This document shows, piece by piece, positions 8,594-17,971 of a DNA stretch of 64,000 nt (position 1 is the stretch's first letter; the number at the start of each line of letters is the position of its first letter). The DNA lies in assembly GCA_029266635.1 (NCBI GenBank), contig JAQSWM010000001.1:62001-126000 (forward strand). Reading direction: 5' to 3'. The notes beneath the pieces are model-generated. The model ran no database searches and had not been told where the DNA came from. It saw nothing but the letters and a program-made list of their open reading frames with translations. The position numbers and the translations under genes are program-made. The DNA is from Sphingobacteriaceae bacterium. GTDB lineage: Bacteria; Bacteroidota; Bacteroidia; Sphingobacteriales; Sphingobacteriaceae.

Positions 8594-9343
8594 ATGACCA
8601 CTCAAGAAATATTGAACATTACAGAACATAGACCTTGGAAAATGCCGACAGAAAAATGGAAGTTTTACCAAGAGTGGAATAATGCAGTATTTCTTCATTG
8701 GCAAGTTGACCTTCAAGAATTGCAAACCTTAGTTCCGACAGACATAGAAATTGACCTCTTTGACGGAAAACCATGGGTTTCATTGGTGGCATTTACAATG
8801 GAGAAAATTAGACCGAGAATTTTGCCTCATTTTTCACCCATTTCCGACTTTGACGAGATTAACATCCGAACTTATGTAAAGAAAAACAATAAAGCAGGAG
8901 TTTACTTTTTAAGCATTGAGGGAGGTACTCAAATTTCTTGTAAGATTGCCAAGACACTTTCAGAATTACCATACAGGTATTCAAAAATCCAAAGACAGAA
9001 AACTTTATATCACTCAGAGAACGGACAGTTCAATGATAGGTTTTTTATTAAGTACAAAACAGGAATAGAACTTGAAGAAAAGACTGACCTTGACAAGTGG
9101 TTAACTGAAAGATATGCTTTATTTCAAGACACTAAAACTTCAATTAATGAATATGAAATCCATCACATTGAATGGCCAACATATCAAGTTGACATTGAAG
9201 AAATTGAGATTGAATATCCTAGGTTTAAGAAATTACTGAACAACATGCCAGACAGAAAACACTATTCGACAGGTGTTCAGGTTATCACTTGGGACAAGAA
9301 AAGAATTAAGAAACGTGCTGAAATAGCACTAAACACAAATTAA
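8594..9343 (+). CDS. DUF2071 (YqjF-like) family protein
   Basis: 249 residues. The segment NNAVFLHWQVDLQELQTLVP (about 29-48) and the downstream DGKPWVSLVAFTM motif are typical of the DUF2071/YqjF family, uncharacterised proteins related to acetoacetate-decarboxylase-like folds. No signal peptide or membrane helix is seen. The coding sequence is visibly richer in A and T, and in AAA/ATT codons, than the flanking fmt and glgE genes, suggesting recent acquisition. It is followed after nine bases by a secreted unknown of similar composition, and the two likely moved together. Confidence 0.8.
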   Translation: MTTQEILNITEHRPWKMPTEKWKFYQEWNNAVFLHWQVDLQELQTLVPTDIEIDLFDGKPWVSLVAFTMEKIRPRILPHFSPISDFDEINIRTYVKKNNKAGVYFLSIEGGTQISCKIAKTLSELPYRYSKIQRQKTLYHSENGQFNDRFFIKYKTGIELEEKTDLDKWLTERYALFQDTKTSINEYEIHHIEWPTYQVDIEEIEIEYPRFKKLLNNMPDRKHYSTGVQVITWDKKRIKKRAEIALNTN

Positions 9344-9352
9344 TAACAAAAC

Positions 9353-9979
9353 ATGAAGAGATTTTTGACATTCATTTTATCAGTTCTGTTTTTCGGAAAC
9401 GCTAATGCATCAAATGAGCAAGATTTCATCCAAACTCATATTAAAGAGTTCTATGATATGGATAGGACAGTTCGTGAATTTGAAAACAAATTACTGAATA
9501 TAGAACAGAAAGACACTGCTCTTAAATACATTGACAATTATTCGCTTGCAATCGAAAAATCATTATCAGCATATTCCAAATATAAAACCTCGGACAACAA
9601 ATTAATTGCTGAAGTCACAACTGATTTAACAAAAATGCTAACAGACATATTGAACAATAATTATCAACTTTTAGGAAAGCTAGTAAAATCAGACTTTAAG
9701 CAGCAAGAATTACAACAAGAATGTAAATCATTAGTTGAAAAGAATAAGTATATATCAGGTTTTTTACGAGATGTTTCTATAGGAATTTGTATGACAACAG
9801 TTAAGGACAGACCTAAAAAAGCAAGTGATAATGAACAATTTTCAAAATTGACAGAGAAAGAAAGAAATCAAATACACGAACTCTTGATTGTGAAATTCGG
9901 AAAAGAGATAAAAACAATGAGTAAGGAAAACACAAATACGCCATATGAATATTCATGTGTAGCAATTTATGAATTCTAA
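9353..9979 (+). CDS. Hypothetical secreted protein, AT-rich
   Basis: 208 residues with a clear signal peptide: Lys/Arg, then FLTFILSVLFFG, with probable cleavage after NANA near residue 19. The mature part is mainly helical, Lys/Glu/Asn-rich and has a few Cys residues (near 122, 142 and 203). No family was recognised. Base composition matches the DUF2071 gene upstream and differs from the rest of the window, so both probably arrived in one event. A role in the periplasm is inferred only from the signal peptide. Confidence 0.7.
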   Translation: MKRFLTFILSVLFFGNANASNEQDFIQTHIKEFYDMDRTVREFENKLLNIEQKDTALKYIDNYSLAIEKSLSAYSKYKTSDNKLIAEVTTDLTKMLTDILNNNYQLLGKLVKSDFKQQELQQECKSLVEKNKYISGFLRDVSIGICMTTVKDRPKKASDNEQFSKLTEKERNQIHELLIVKFGKEIKTMSKENTNTPYEYSCVAIYEF

Positions 9980-10009
9980 ATATCACTTGGAAATTTGAAA
10001 AGGAATAAA

Positions 10010-10080
10010 AAAAACGGGCTATAACCGTCCTTTGCTGGCTTAAGTTTCCCAAGCCTGAGCGCAGCATAACTTAATGCCTC
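10010..10080. repeat. Right boundary motif of the AT-rich island with imperfect hairpin
   Basis: GGCTATAAC (10017-10025) mirrors GTTATAGCC at 8570-8578. It is followed by an imperfect stem built from TGCTG/CAGCA and GGCTT/AAGCC. The roughly 70-base arrangement recalls a recombination site such as an integron attC, but the canonical GTTRRRY and RYYYAAC cores are not both present and no integrase is in view. Calling it attC would go beyond the evidence. Confidence 0.4.
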
Positions 10081-10083
10081 CAA

Positions 10084-10290
10084 TAAAAAAAGTCTATGAC
10101 TTCCGTTCTGCAAAACTCTCCTGTCCGTAGAATTCAGCGCACCGCCTCTATGGATTCAGCGGTAAAACAAAGTCTCTGACTCTGATAAATCAAAATAACC
10201 CAGCATCGTCCTCGTTTGCAACGAGGATGTACGAGAGCAGCGACTCAGTCGCCTATCTCAGTAGTAAAACAGAGTCTTTGACTCGTAATC
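10084..10290. repeat. Cluster of short hairpin repeats (REP-like)
   Basis: Three diverged copies of a hairpin AGTC-NNN-GACT occur at 10091-10101, 10171-10181 and 10272-10284. The last two sit in a direct repeat of about 30 bases beginning GTAAAACA (from 10162 and 10264). Between them are a perfect 8-bp stem with 3-base loop (TCCTCGTT-TGC-AACGAGGA, 10209-10227) and a 6-bp stem (10240-10252). This looks like a fragment of a REP/RAYT-type repeat cluster; no transposase is present here. Confidence 0.6.
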
Positions 10291-10300
10291 GCAAACGCCA

Positions 10301-10477
10301 CTACAGCGGCCTTCCGTCCCTGTCACATTTCTCCAGTAGTTCTACGTCAAATGTTTTAACACCATCGTTGGTTTGAACATCTACCGTTCCATCCTGATAT
10401 ACGGTTGTAATTTGTCCCAAAAATTCATTTTCTGCGGGTAGCCTTACCCAATCAGATTCTTTAAATGTAGTTTGCAT
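10301..10477 (-). CDS. 58-residue small conserved-looking protein
   Basis: A short complete ORF on the minus strand starts at the ATG at 10477 and ends with TAG at 10301-10303. The protein begins MQTTFKESDWVRLPAENEFL and ends in a charged tail, LLEKCDRDGRPL. The pattern DWVRLP, GQITTVYQDGTVDVQ, GVKTFDVELL is what a small SH3-like or KOW-type beta barrel would give, which makes chance coding unlikely. Codon use resembles the host rather than the AT-rich island. It lies between the hairpin repeats and the glgE operon, on the opposite strand to both neighbours. Function is unknown. Confidence 0.65.
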   Translation of the reverse strand: MQTTFKESDWVRLPAENEFLGQITTVYQDGTVDVQTNDGVKTFDVELLEKCDRDGRPL

Positions 10478-10708
10478 GATGATTCTTTATTGAAATAAGT
10501 GACTGATAACTCACTTTTCAGAAACGCAATTTTCTGAAAGCTTACTGTATTTACAATCCAGAACTTCAATTGTTCAAATAGCCCGATTTCGTCGAGCCCG
10601 TCGATGCCCCTTTTTGAGAAAACTTAAACCTTTTGCTTAGTAAGAGGGTTGTGAATTTAATTGTTCCATCTACCGGTTCAACCATTAAAAACATACTCAT
10701 TCTACTAA
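10478..10708. promoter_or_regulatory. Intergenic region upstream of glgE with a 9-bp palindrome
   Basis: No gene is seen. TTTCAGAAA-CGCAAT-TTTCTGAAA at 10516-10539 is a perfect 9-bp inverted repeat with a 6-base spacer. A weaker AGTGA/TCACT pair lies just before it. The position, upstream of both the 58-residue gene and the glucan operon, fits an operator or a transcript hairpin. No TAnnTTTG box was found. Confidence 0.4.
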
Positions 10709-12664
10709 ATGACGAGTCTCGAAGGCAGGAAACGAGTTATAATCAGCAATGTTTTTCCGCGTGTTGATGACGGAAAATATCCCGCGAAAGCTGCGGTAAA
10801 CCAGTCGCTGACAATTTCGGCAAGCATCTTCTGCGATGGGCACGACACCATTGCTGCCAGCGCACTCATCAGGCACAGCACGGAGCGCACCTGGCGGGAA
10901 ATTCCCATGAAGCTACTTGTAAATGATCTTTGGGAAGCGCCGTTTAAACCGGAGAAAACCGGGTTTTACGAGTTTAATATTCAAGCCTGGATAGATCATT
11001 TTACCACCTGGAAAAAGGGATTGCGCAAGAAAGCCGAAGCCGGGCAAACGCTCGCGGTAGAGCTACAGATTGGTGCAGGCATCATCGAAAAAGCAGCCGC
11101 ACAAGCACCCGCCAAAGACAAATACACACTACTCCAGTTCAGCCACGTTTTACGGGATGAGCAGAATCCCGAAAAGGCTCTTCTCCTGGCTTTGAGCGAT
11201 GAGCCGGATGCGCTCATGTTCCGCTACCGTGATAAAAACCTCATCACCCGCGACAGTAAAGTTTACAGAATTGAGGTGGAGCGGCAAAAAGCGCTTTACA
11301 GCTCCTGGTATGAACTTTTCCCACGCTCAACAGCAGCGCAGGAAGGAAAGCACGGCACATTTAACGACGTAAAGAAGTTGCTTCCCCGCATCGCGAAGAT
11401 GGGCTTTGATACGCTGTACTTTCCTCCCATCCATCCAATCGGAGAAATAAACCGGAAGGGTAAAAACAACTCGCTTACTGCCAGTCCCGACGATCCAGGC
11501 TCCCCATGGGCCATCGGCAACAGGCTCGGCGGGCACAAGGCCATACATCCGCAATTGGGAACGATAAAAGATTTCAAAAGCCTGCTCGCAGAAGCAAACA
11601 AGCACGGGATAGAAATAGCCCTCGATATTGCCTACCAATGCGCTCCCGATCACCCATACGTAAAGGAACATCCGCAATGGTTTACCTGGCGTCCGGATGG
11701 AACGGTTCAGTACGCGGAGAATCCCCCGAAAAAATACGAAGACATTTTACCCTTCAACTTTGAAACGGACGACTGGCAAAACCTATGGCAGGAACTGAAA
11801 AGCGTAATTGATTACTGGATAGAAGTTGGCGTCAGCGTTTTCCGGATCGACAATCCGCACACCAAATCCTTTGCTTTTTGGGAGTGGATGATCGGCGAAG
11901 TGCGAAAGCAACATCCTGAAGTGATTTTCCTTGCCGAGGCTTTTACCCGCCCACGGCTGATGGAGCGGCTTGGAAAAGCTGGCTTCAACCAGTCGTACAC
12001 GTACTTCAGCTGGCGCAACACCAAACAGGAACTTGAGGAGTACATCAACGAACTGGTAAACAGCGAAATGAAAGCTTACTTCCGGCCAAACTTCTGGCCT
12101 AACACGCCTGATATACTTCCTGACATGCTTGTGCACGGTGGCGAAAACGCCCACATCATGCGGCTAATCCTCGCGGCAACGCTCTCCTCCAGTTTCGGCA
12201 TTTACGGACCGGTTTACGAGTTCTGCATAAACGAACCGCATCCCGGCAAAGAAGAATACACCAACAGCGAAAAATACGAGATCAAACATTGGGACTGGAA
12301 TGTAGAAACGCGTATCGCCGAAGTGATAACACGTATAAACCGCATCCGGAAAAACAACCAGGCGCTGCACGACACTTATAACATCCAAATCGCACAAACC
12401 ACCAGCGACAACATACTTTGCTATGTAAAAACGCACAAAGAAAGCGGCAACATCCTGATCATGGCGGTGAACCTTGATCCGTTCAATACGCACGGAGCGC
12501 ATGTTAAAATTCCGGTAGAAACTTTGGCAGGAATAGATGTCAATCGCCCGTATGTGGTGCATGATCTTTTGAGTAGCGATAAATACCGCTGGATTGGCGA
12601 GTGGAATTATGTACAACTAAACCCTTACGAAATGCCCGCACACATTTTCCGGGTAGAACAGTAA
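10709..12664 (+). CDS. glgE: Alpha-1,4-glucan:maltose-1-phosphate maltosyltransferase
   Basis: 651 residues, GH13_3 family. The N-terminal beta domain (about 1-105) and helical segment (about 115-180) precede the catalytic barrel. The nucleophile Asp is D381 in VFRIDNPHTK and the acid/base Glu is E410 in FLAEAFTRP; FPPIHPIG and GVSVFRIDNPHTKSF are GlgE hallmarks. The enzyme transfers maltosyl units from maltose 1-phosphate to the non-reducing end of alpha-glucans in the cytoplasm. It opens the first operon and is followed after 7 bases by treS-maltokinase, which supplies its substrate. Length is normal. The weak start context is typical of Bacteroidota. Confidence 0.96.
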   Translation: MTSLEGRKRVIISNVFPRVDDGKYPAKAAVNQSLTISASIFCDGHDTIAASALIRHSTERTWREIPMKLLVNDLWEAPFKPEKTGFYEFNIQAWIDHFTTWKKGLRKKAEAGQTLAVELQIGAGIIEKAAAQAPAKDKYTLLQFSHVLRDEQNPEKALLLALSDEPDALMFRYRDKNLITRDSKVYRIEVERQKALYSSWYELFPRSTAAQEGKHGTFNDVKKLLPRIAKMGFDTLYFPPIHPIGEINRKGKNNSLTASPDDPGSPWAIGNRLGGHKAIHPQLGTIKDFKSLLAEANKHGIEIALDIAYQCAPDHPYVKEHPQWFTWRPDGTVQYAENPPKKYEDILPFNFETDDWQNLWQELKSVIDYWIEVGVSVFRIDNPHTKSFAFWEWMIGEVRKQHPEVIFLAEAFTRPRLMERLGKAGFNQSYTYFSWRNTKQELEEYINELVNSEMKAYFRPNFWPNTPDILPDMLVHGGENAHIMRLILAATLSSSFGIYGPVYEFCINEPHPGKEEYTNSEKYEIKHWDWNVETRIAEVITRINRIRKNNQALHDTYNIQIAQTTSDNILCYVKTHKESGNILIMAVNLDPFNTHGAHVKIPVETLAGIDVNRPYVVHDLLSSDKYRWIGEWNYVQLNPYEMPAHIFRVEQ

Positions 12665-12671
12665 CAACATT

Positions 12672-15600
12672 ATGCCCGACAAAACCATCATATTAGACGA
12701 TAAACTGCACTGGTACAAAGACGCGGTCATTTACGAGCTGCACATCAAAGCTTTCCGCGATGGAAATTGCGATGGCATAGGCGATTTTAAAGGCTTGCTG
12801 GAGAAACTTGATTATCTTCAGGATCTTGGGATAACTGCCATCTGGCTCCTGCCTTTTTACCCTTCGCCTTTGCGGGATGACGGCTACGATATCGCCGATT
12901 ACTACAGCATCAATCCGTCGTACGGCGAGATAAAGGAGTTTAAACAGTTCCTGAAGGAAGCGCACAGCCGCAACCTCAAGGTTATAACTGAGCTCGTAAT
13001 TAACCACACTTCAGATCAGCACCCGTGGTTTCAGCGGGCGAGGAATGCGCCGCAAGGATCGCCAGAGCGGGATTTTTATGTGTGGACGGATGACACAAGC
13101 AAATACAGGGATACCCGGATAATTTTTCAGGATTACGAAGCCTCAAACTGGACCTGGGATGCTGTGGCAGGGCAATATTACTGGCACCGGTTTTTCTTCC
13201 ATCAGCCTGATCTGAATTTTGACAATCCGCTTGTGCAGGAGGAAGTCTTCAAAATGATGTCGTACTGGTGCAAGATGGGCGTTGACGGCTTCAGACTGGA
13301 TGCTGTTCCCTATCTTTTTGAACGTGAAGGCACCAACTGTGAAAACCTGCCGGAAACTCATGAATTCCTCAAAAGGCTGCGTAAGCAGATTGATGAAGAA
13401 TTCCCCGGCACGCTCCTGCTCGCCGAGGCAAACATGTGGCCCGAAGATTCTGCAGCGTACTTTGGCGATGGCGATGAGTGCCACATGAACTACCACTTCC
13501 CGGTAATGCCACGCATGTTTATGGCTTTGCAAATGGAAGACCGTTATCCGATCACAGACATTTTTGATCAGACACCCGCAATTCCCGACACTTGCCAATG
13601 GGCGATGTTTTTGCGCAACCACGATGAGCTCACGCTCGAAATGGTTACAGACGAAGAGCGGGATTACATGTACAAAGTGTACGTCCGCGACCCGAAGGCC
13701 CGCATAAACCTGGGCATCCGCCACCGCCTGGCGCCGCTGATGGACAACAACCGAAAGAAGATAGAACTGCTCAATTACCTTCTTTTCTCACTTCCCGGCA
13801 CACCGGTGATTTATTATGGCGATGAGATCGGGATGGGAGATAACTTCTACCTCGGCGACCGCGATGGCGTGCGCACGCCCATGCAGTGGAGCTCTGACCG
13901 GAATGCTGGCTTTTCGGAGGCAAATCCGCACAAGCTCTATCTTCCCGTAATCCTTGATCCCGTTTACCACTACGAATCAGTTAACGTTGACATCCAATCG
14001 CGGAATACTTCCTCCTTGCTCTGGTGGATGAAACGTATCATCAGCATCCGCAAAAAATACAAGGCATTTAGCCGTGGCGATATGAAATTCATCGCCACAG
14101 AAAATCCCAAAATTCTGGCTTTCGTGCGTGCTTATCAGGATGAAATGATGCTGGTGGTTGTAAACCTTTCACGTTACACGCAGCCAGTGGAACTGGAATT
14201 GGGCGAGTACAAGGGCTATGTTCCGGTAGAGGTTTTCAGCAAAAACAAGTTCCCAACCATTAAGGAAGAGGGATCATATTTTATCACAATCGGACAGTAC
14301 GATTGCCAGTGGTTCTCCCTTCAAAAAAGTGAGGAGGAGGAAAATAACGGCACGGCACTTCCAACCCTTGATATCCCAGAGTGGAAAGCCATCCTCGACA
14401 GAGAGGCTACAGAAAAGCTGGAAAACACCATCCTGCCAGCGTATCTGATGAAAATGCGCTGGTTTGGCGGAAAAGCCCGCCCGGTTCAGGGCATCAAGAT
14501 CACCGATCATGCCATGTTCCCCACTGCCGAGAAGAGTGCGATCCTCCTGCTGATCGAAGTACAATATCAAAGCGGTTTCCCGGATTTATACCAGCTAACC
14601 GTAGCTTTCGCCGAAGGAGTTGCCGGAACAAAAATGCAGGAAGATTTCCCCAAATCAGCAATTGCTGCTTTAACCATCGCGAGCAAATCGGGTATTTTGT
14701 ATGATGCCATGTTCGGCACAGAATTTCCACAGGCTATTTTCAGCCGCATGGCAGAGCACCACAATCTTAGTTTAAAAAGCAGTGAAGTTTGCTTCCACGG
14801 AAATCGTGCGATGAGCAAACACTTCAAAGAACAGCAGAACGTAAAAGCGAAGGTGCTATCGGCAGAGCAAAGCAACACGTCGATCACTTACGATAATAAA
14901 TTCTTTTTGAAGATCTATCGGAAGGTTGACCGGGCGATAAATCCCGATCTGGAGATCACGCATTTCCTTACCGAAAATGCAAATTTCAAGCACATCCCGG
15001 CTTTTGTGGGATCCATTGAATGGAAGTTCGGCAATGGCTCCATTGTGTTGGGCATGATGCAGGAGATGGTGGAAAGCCACAGCGATGCGTGGGAATACAT
15101 GCTGAACCGGCTCAATACTTTCAACGAGGAAATGCTGGAAAAAAACCATCAGCCCACAGATGAAAAACCTAAGAAGAAACTGACTGAGCCTTCCGCATTT
15201 GAAGATTTTCCTGCGGAAATGCAGGATCTTCTTGGAGGCCCCGTGATAGATCAGGTGCGTTTGCTTGGCATCCGCACCGGCGAAATGCACCTGGCTTTGG
15301 CGTCGGGTACGCAGCCCGAGTTTAAGCCAGAAGATTTCTCCTTGCATTACCAGCGGTCGCTGTTTTCTTCATTCCAGTCGCTTGTGCGCTCGGCCTTTCA
15401 GAATCAAAGCCGCAATCTGAAGAACCTGCCCGAAAACGTGCGGAAGGACGCAGAGGAAGTGCTTAATATGAAGGATGAAATACTCACCACCTTCAAAAGA
15501 ATTTATCGCAAGAAAGTTGATGCCGTAAAAACCCGTATCCACGGCGACTACCATCTTGGACAGGTTTTGTTCACCGGGAAGGACTTTGTCATACTGGATT

Positions 15601-16001
15601 TTGAGGGCGAGCCGGCACGCAGCTACAGTGAGCGCAGGCTGAAGCGCTCGCCTTTGCGGGATGTGGCGGGGATGCTCCGTTCCTTCCATTACGCCGCTTA
15701 CGCCAGCTTGTTTCTGAATGATCAAATACGGAAAGAAGACATGGGAAAACTGCTGCCTTTGGCAGAACAATGGTATCAATATATGAGCGAAGTTTTCATG
15801 AAATCTTACCTGGAAACCGTAAAAGAAAGCGCCATCATCCCGAAAGAAAAAGAAGACTTAGAGATCCTGATGCAAACCTATTTGCTTGAAAAAGCCATAT
15901 ACGAGTTAAATTACGAACTGAACAACCGTCCCGACTGGGCAATTATCCCGCTGAAGGGCATCAAGTCAATTCTGCAGGCAAGCAGGCTTCAAAAGAAATA
16001 A
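12672..16001 (+). CDS. treS: Trehalose synthase-maltokinase fusion
   Basis: 1109 residues. The first 550 form a GH13_16 trehalose synthase that interconverts trehalose and maltose: catalytic D210 in FRLDAV, E252 in LLAEAN and D318 in RNHDEL. From about residue 575 a maltokinase (Pep2/Mak) begins, with an N-terminal lobe carrying MRWFGGKARP and a phosphotransferase motif IHGDYHLGQVLF near 956-967 followed by ILDFEGEPAR. Fused, the two domains would take trehalose to maltose and then to maltose 1-phosphate for GlgE encoded upstream. Such TreS-Mak fusions are known in several phyla. The next gene, glgB, starts 2 bases after the stop. Confidence 0.95.
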   Translation: MPDKTIILDDKLHWYKDAVIYELHIKAFRDGNCDGIGDFKGLLEKLDYLQDLGITAIWLLPFYPSPLRDDGYDIADYYSINPSYGEIKEFKQFLKEAHSRNLKVITELVINHTSDQHPWFQRARNAPQGSPERDFYVWTDDTSKYRDTRIIFQDYEASNWTWDAVAGQYYWHRFFFHQPDLNFDNPLVQEEVFKMMSYWCKMGVDGFRLDAVPYLFEREGTNCENLPETHEFLKRLRKQIDEEFPGTLLLAEANMWPEDSAAYFGDGDECHMNYHFPVMPRMFMALQMEDRYPITDIFDQTPAIPDTCQWAMFLRNHDELTLEMVTDEERDYMYKVYVRDPKARINLGIRHRLAPLMDNNRKKIELLNYLLFSLPGTPVIYYGDEIGMGDNFYLGDRDGVRTPMQWSSDRNAGFSEANPHKLYLPVILDPVYHYESVNVDIQSRNTSSLLWWMKRIISIRKKYKAFSRGDMKFIATENPKILAFVRAYQDEMMLVVVNLSRYTQPVELELGEYKGYVPVEVFSKNKFPTIKEEGSYFITIGQYDCQWFSLQKSEEEENNGTALPTLDIPEWKAILDREATEKLENTILPAYLMKMRWFGGKARPVQGIKITDHAMFPTAEKSAILLLIEVQYQSGFPDLYQLTVAFAEGVAGTKMQEDFPKSAIAALTIASKSGILYDAMFGTEFPQAIFSRMAEHHNLSLKSSEVCFHGNRAMSKHFKEQQNVKAKVLSAEQSNTSITYDNKFFLKIYRKVDRAINPDLEITHFLTENANFKHIPAFVGSIEWKFGNGSIVLGMMQEMVESHSDAWEYMLNRLNTFNEEMLEKNHQPTDEKPKKKLTEPSAFEDFPAEMQDLLGGPVIDQVRLLGIRTGEMHLALASGTQPEFKPEDFSLHYQRSLFSSFQSLVRSAFQNQSRNLKNLPENVRKDAEEVLNMKDEILTTFKRIYRKKVDAVKTRIHGDYHLGQVLFTGKDFVILDFEGEPARSYSERRLKRSPLRDVAGMLRSFHYAAYASLFLNDQIRKEDMGKLLPLAEQWYQYMSEVFMKSYLETVKESAIIPKEKEDLEILMQTYLLEKAIYELNYELNNRPDWAIIPLKGIKSILQASRLQKK

Positions 16002-16003
16002 AC

Positions 16004-17962
16004 ATGGCACCAGCAGAAGAAAACTTATCAGTTATGAATTCGCCTGAGCCGAATATTTACACAGCAGGATACACCCTGTTCAGCGACTACGATATTTCAC
16101 TTTTCCGTGCGGGGAAGCACTTCAATTTATATTCAAAATTAGGAGCGCACGTAGCAGAACACGAAGGAAAGAAAGGCATTTACTTTGCGGTTTGGGCACC
16201 AAACGCAGCTGAAGTTTCCGTTATCGGGAATTTTAATGGCTGGAACCGTGAAAGCTGCAAAATGCACTCACGTTGGGATGGCTCCGGCATTTGGGAGATT
16301 TTTATTGCCGGAATCGGACCGATGGAATACTACAAATATTTCATCCGCTCACACTCGGGTTACACAGTAGAAAAATCAGATCCCTGCGCTTTTCATGCCG
16401 AAACACCGCCAGCTCAGGCGTCCATTGTGTGGGATTTAGCTTACAAATGGACCGATAAAAAGTGGCTGCAGGAGCGGAAACGCCAAAGTGCTTTGCAAAA
16501 GGCAATCTCCGTTTACGAGGTGCATCTTGGCTCGTGGAGAAAACATGAGGACAATACCTTCCTCTCCTATCGGGAAATGGCATCAGAACTTCCGGGTTAT
16601 TGCAAAGCGATGGGCTTTACACATGTGGAGTTTATGCCGGTTATGGAACATCCGTTTTTCGGCTCATGGGGCTATCAGTTAACTGGCTATTTCGCTCCTT
16701 CGGGCCGTTTTGGAACGCCTCAAGATTTTATGTTCCTGGTGAATGCACTGCACAATGCGGGCATTGGCGTAATCCTCGACTGGGTGCCATCGCACTTCCC
16801 AACAGACGAGCACGGGCTCGGCTACTTTGATGGCACACATCTTTATGAACACGCAGATCCGAGGAAGGGCTTTCATCCCGACTGGAAGAGCTTTATCTTC
16901 AATTTTGGGAGGAATGAAGTACGCTCGTTTCTGATCTCCAACGCACTTTACTGCCTGGACAAATATCACATTGACGGCTTAAGGGTTGATGGTGTTGCCT
17001 CAATTCTTTACCTTGATTATTCCAGGAACGAAGGAGAATGGATACCTAATGAGTATGGCGGGCGGGAAAACCTGGAAGCAATCCATTTCTTACAAGACTT
17101 TAACGATGCCGTACACGGTCATTATCCAGATGTTTTCACAGTCGCCGAAGAGTCCACCGCCTGGCCAGGCGTAACTCAGCCAACAGCGAACGGTGGCTTG
17201 GGCTTTGATATGAAGTGGATGATGGGCTGGATGCACGATACGCTCCATTATTTCCAAACAGAGCCGATTTACAGGAGCTATCATCAGGGCGAGATCACGT
17301 TTAGTCTGATGTACGCTTTTACGGAGAAGTTTACATTACCGCTTTCGCATGATGAGGTGGTGTATGGCAAGGGTTCGCTGATCGACAAAATGCCCGGCGA
17401 TGAATGGCAGCAGTTTGCCAATCTTCGTTTACTTTACGCATACATGTTTGGTCATCCCGGTGCAAAGCTCATTTTTATGGGCGGAGAATTTGGGCAACGC
17501 CACGAATGGCAGCATGATTATAACCTTGACTGGCACGAGGCTGAATACCCGCTTCAGCATGGCGTTCAAAAATTGATGAGAGATTTAAATCATCTGTATA
17601 AAGAACAATCTGCACTGTTTGAGAACAACTTCTCGGTCGAAGGCTTTGAATGGATCTCGTTAGATGATTCTGTGAACAGTGTGATAGCCTGGCAGCGCAA
17701 AGGCGATTCCGGCGAAAGCCTAACCTTTGTAGCCAACTTCACTCCGGTTGTGCGGGAGAACTACCGCATCGGGGTGCCTAGGAGAGGTTTTTACGAAGAA
17801 ATTTTCAACTCAGATAATCTAAAGTACGGCGGAAGCGATGTGCTGAACGAACCTGAACTTGAAACCGCCCCTATCCCGAAGCACGGCAAAACACACTCCT
17901 TGTCGTTGGTGTTGCCGCCGCTTGCTGCTATTGTTTTGAAATGGAAGAGGGATTACGATTAG
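16004..17962 (+). CDS. glgB: 1,4-alpha-glucan branching enzyme
   Basis: 652 residues. A CBM48 domain near 35-135 (FAVWAPNAAEVSVIGNFNGW) leads into the GH13_9 barrel with HPFFGSWGYQLTGYFAPS, nucleophile D329 in LRVDGVAS and acid/base E382 in VAEEST, then LSHDEVVYGKGSL. It introduces alpha-1,6 branches into the linear chains made by GlgE. Met at 16004 is used because it follows the upstream stop by 2 bases; a second Met eleven codons in would also leave the domain intact. It ends the first operon, converging on the flavin oxidoreductase gene 9 bases away. Confidence 0.95.
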   Translation: MAPAEENLSVMNSPEPNIYTAGYTLFSDYDISLFRAGKHFNLYSKLGAHVAEHEGKKGIYFAVWAPNAAEVSVIGNFNGWNRESCKMHSRWDGSGIWEIFIAGIGPMEYYKYFIRSHSGYTVEKSDPCAFHAETPPAQASIVWDLAYKWTDKKWLQERKRQSALQKAISVYEVHLGSWRKHEDNTFLSYREMASELPGYCKAMGFTHVEFMPVMEHPFFGSWGYQLTGYFAPSGRFGTPQDFMFLVNALHNAGIGVILDWVPSHFPTDEHGLGYFDGTHLYEHADPRKGFHPDWKSFIFNFGRNEVRSFLISNALYCLDKYHIDGLRVDGVASILYLDYSRNEGEWIPNEYGGRENLEAIHFLQDFNDAVHGHYPDVFTVAEESTAWPGVTQPTANGGLGFDMKWMMGWMHDTLHYFQTEPIYRSYHQGEITFSLMYAFTEKFTLPLSHDEVVYGKGSLIDKMPGDEWQQFANLRLLYAYMFGHPGAKLIFMGGEFGQRHEWQHDYNLDWHEAEYPLQHGVQKLMRDLNHLYKEQSALFENNFSVEGFEWISLDDSVNSVIAWQRKGDSGESLTFVANFTPVVRENYRIGVPRRGFYEEIFNSDNLKYGGSDVLNEPELETAPIPKHGKTHSLSLVLPPLAAIVLKWKRDYD

Positions 17963-17971
17963 GTTCTCCAG

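Noticed and set aside
9980-10090. Integron attC site at the island's right edge
   Set aside because: Hairpin and boundary symmetry are suggestive, but canonical GTTRRRY/RYYYAAC cores and an integrase are missing, so it is only reported as a boundary motif.
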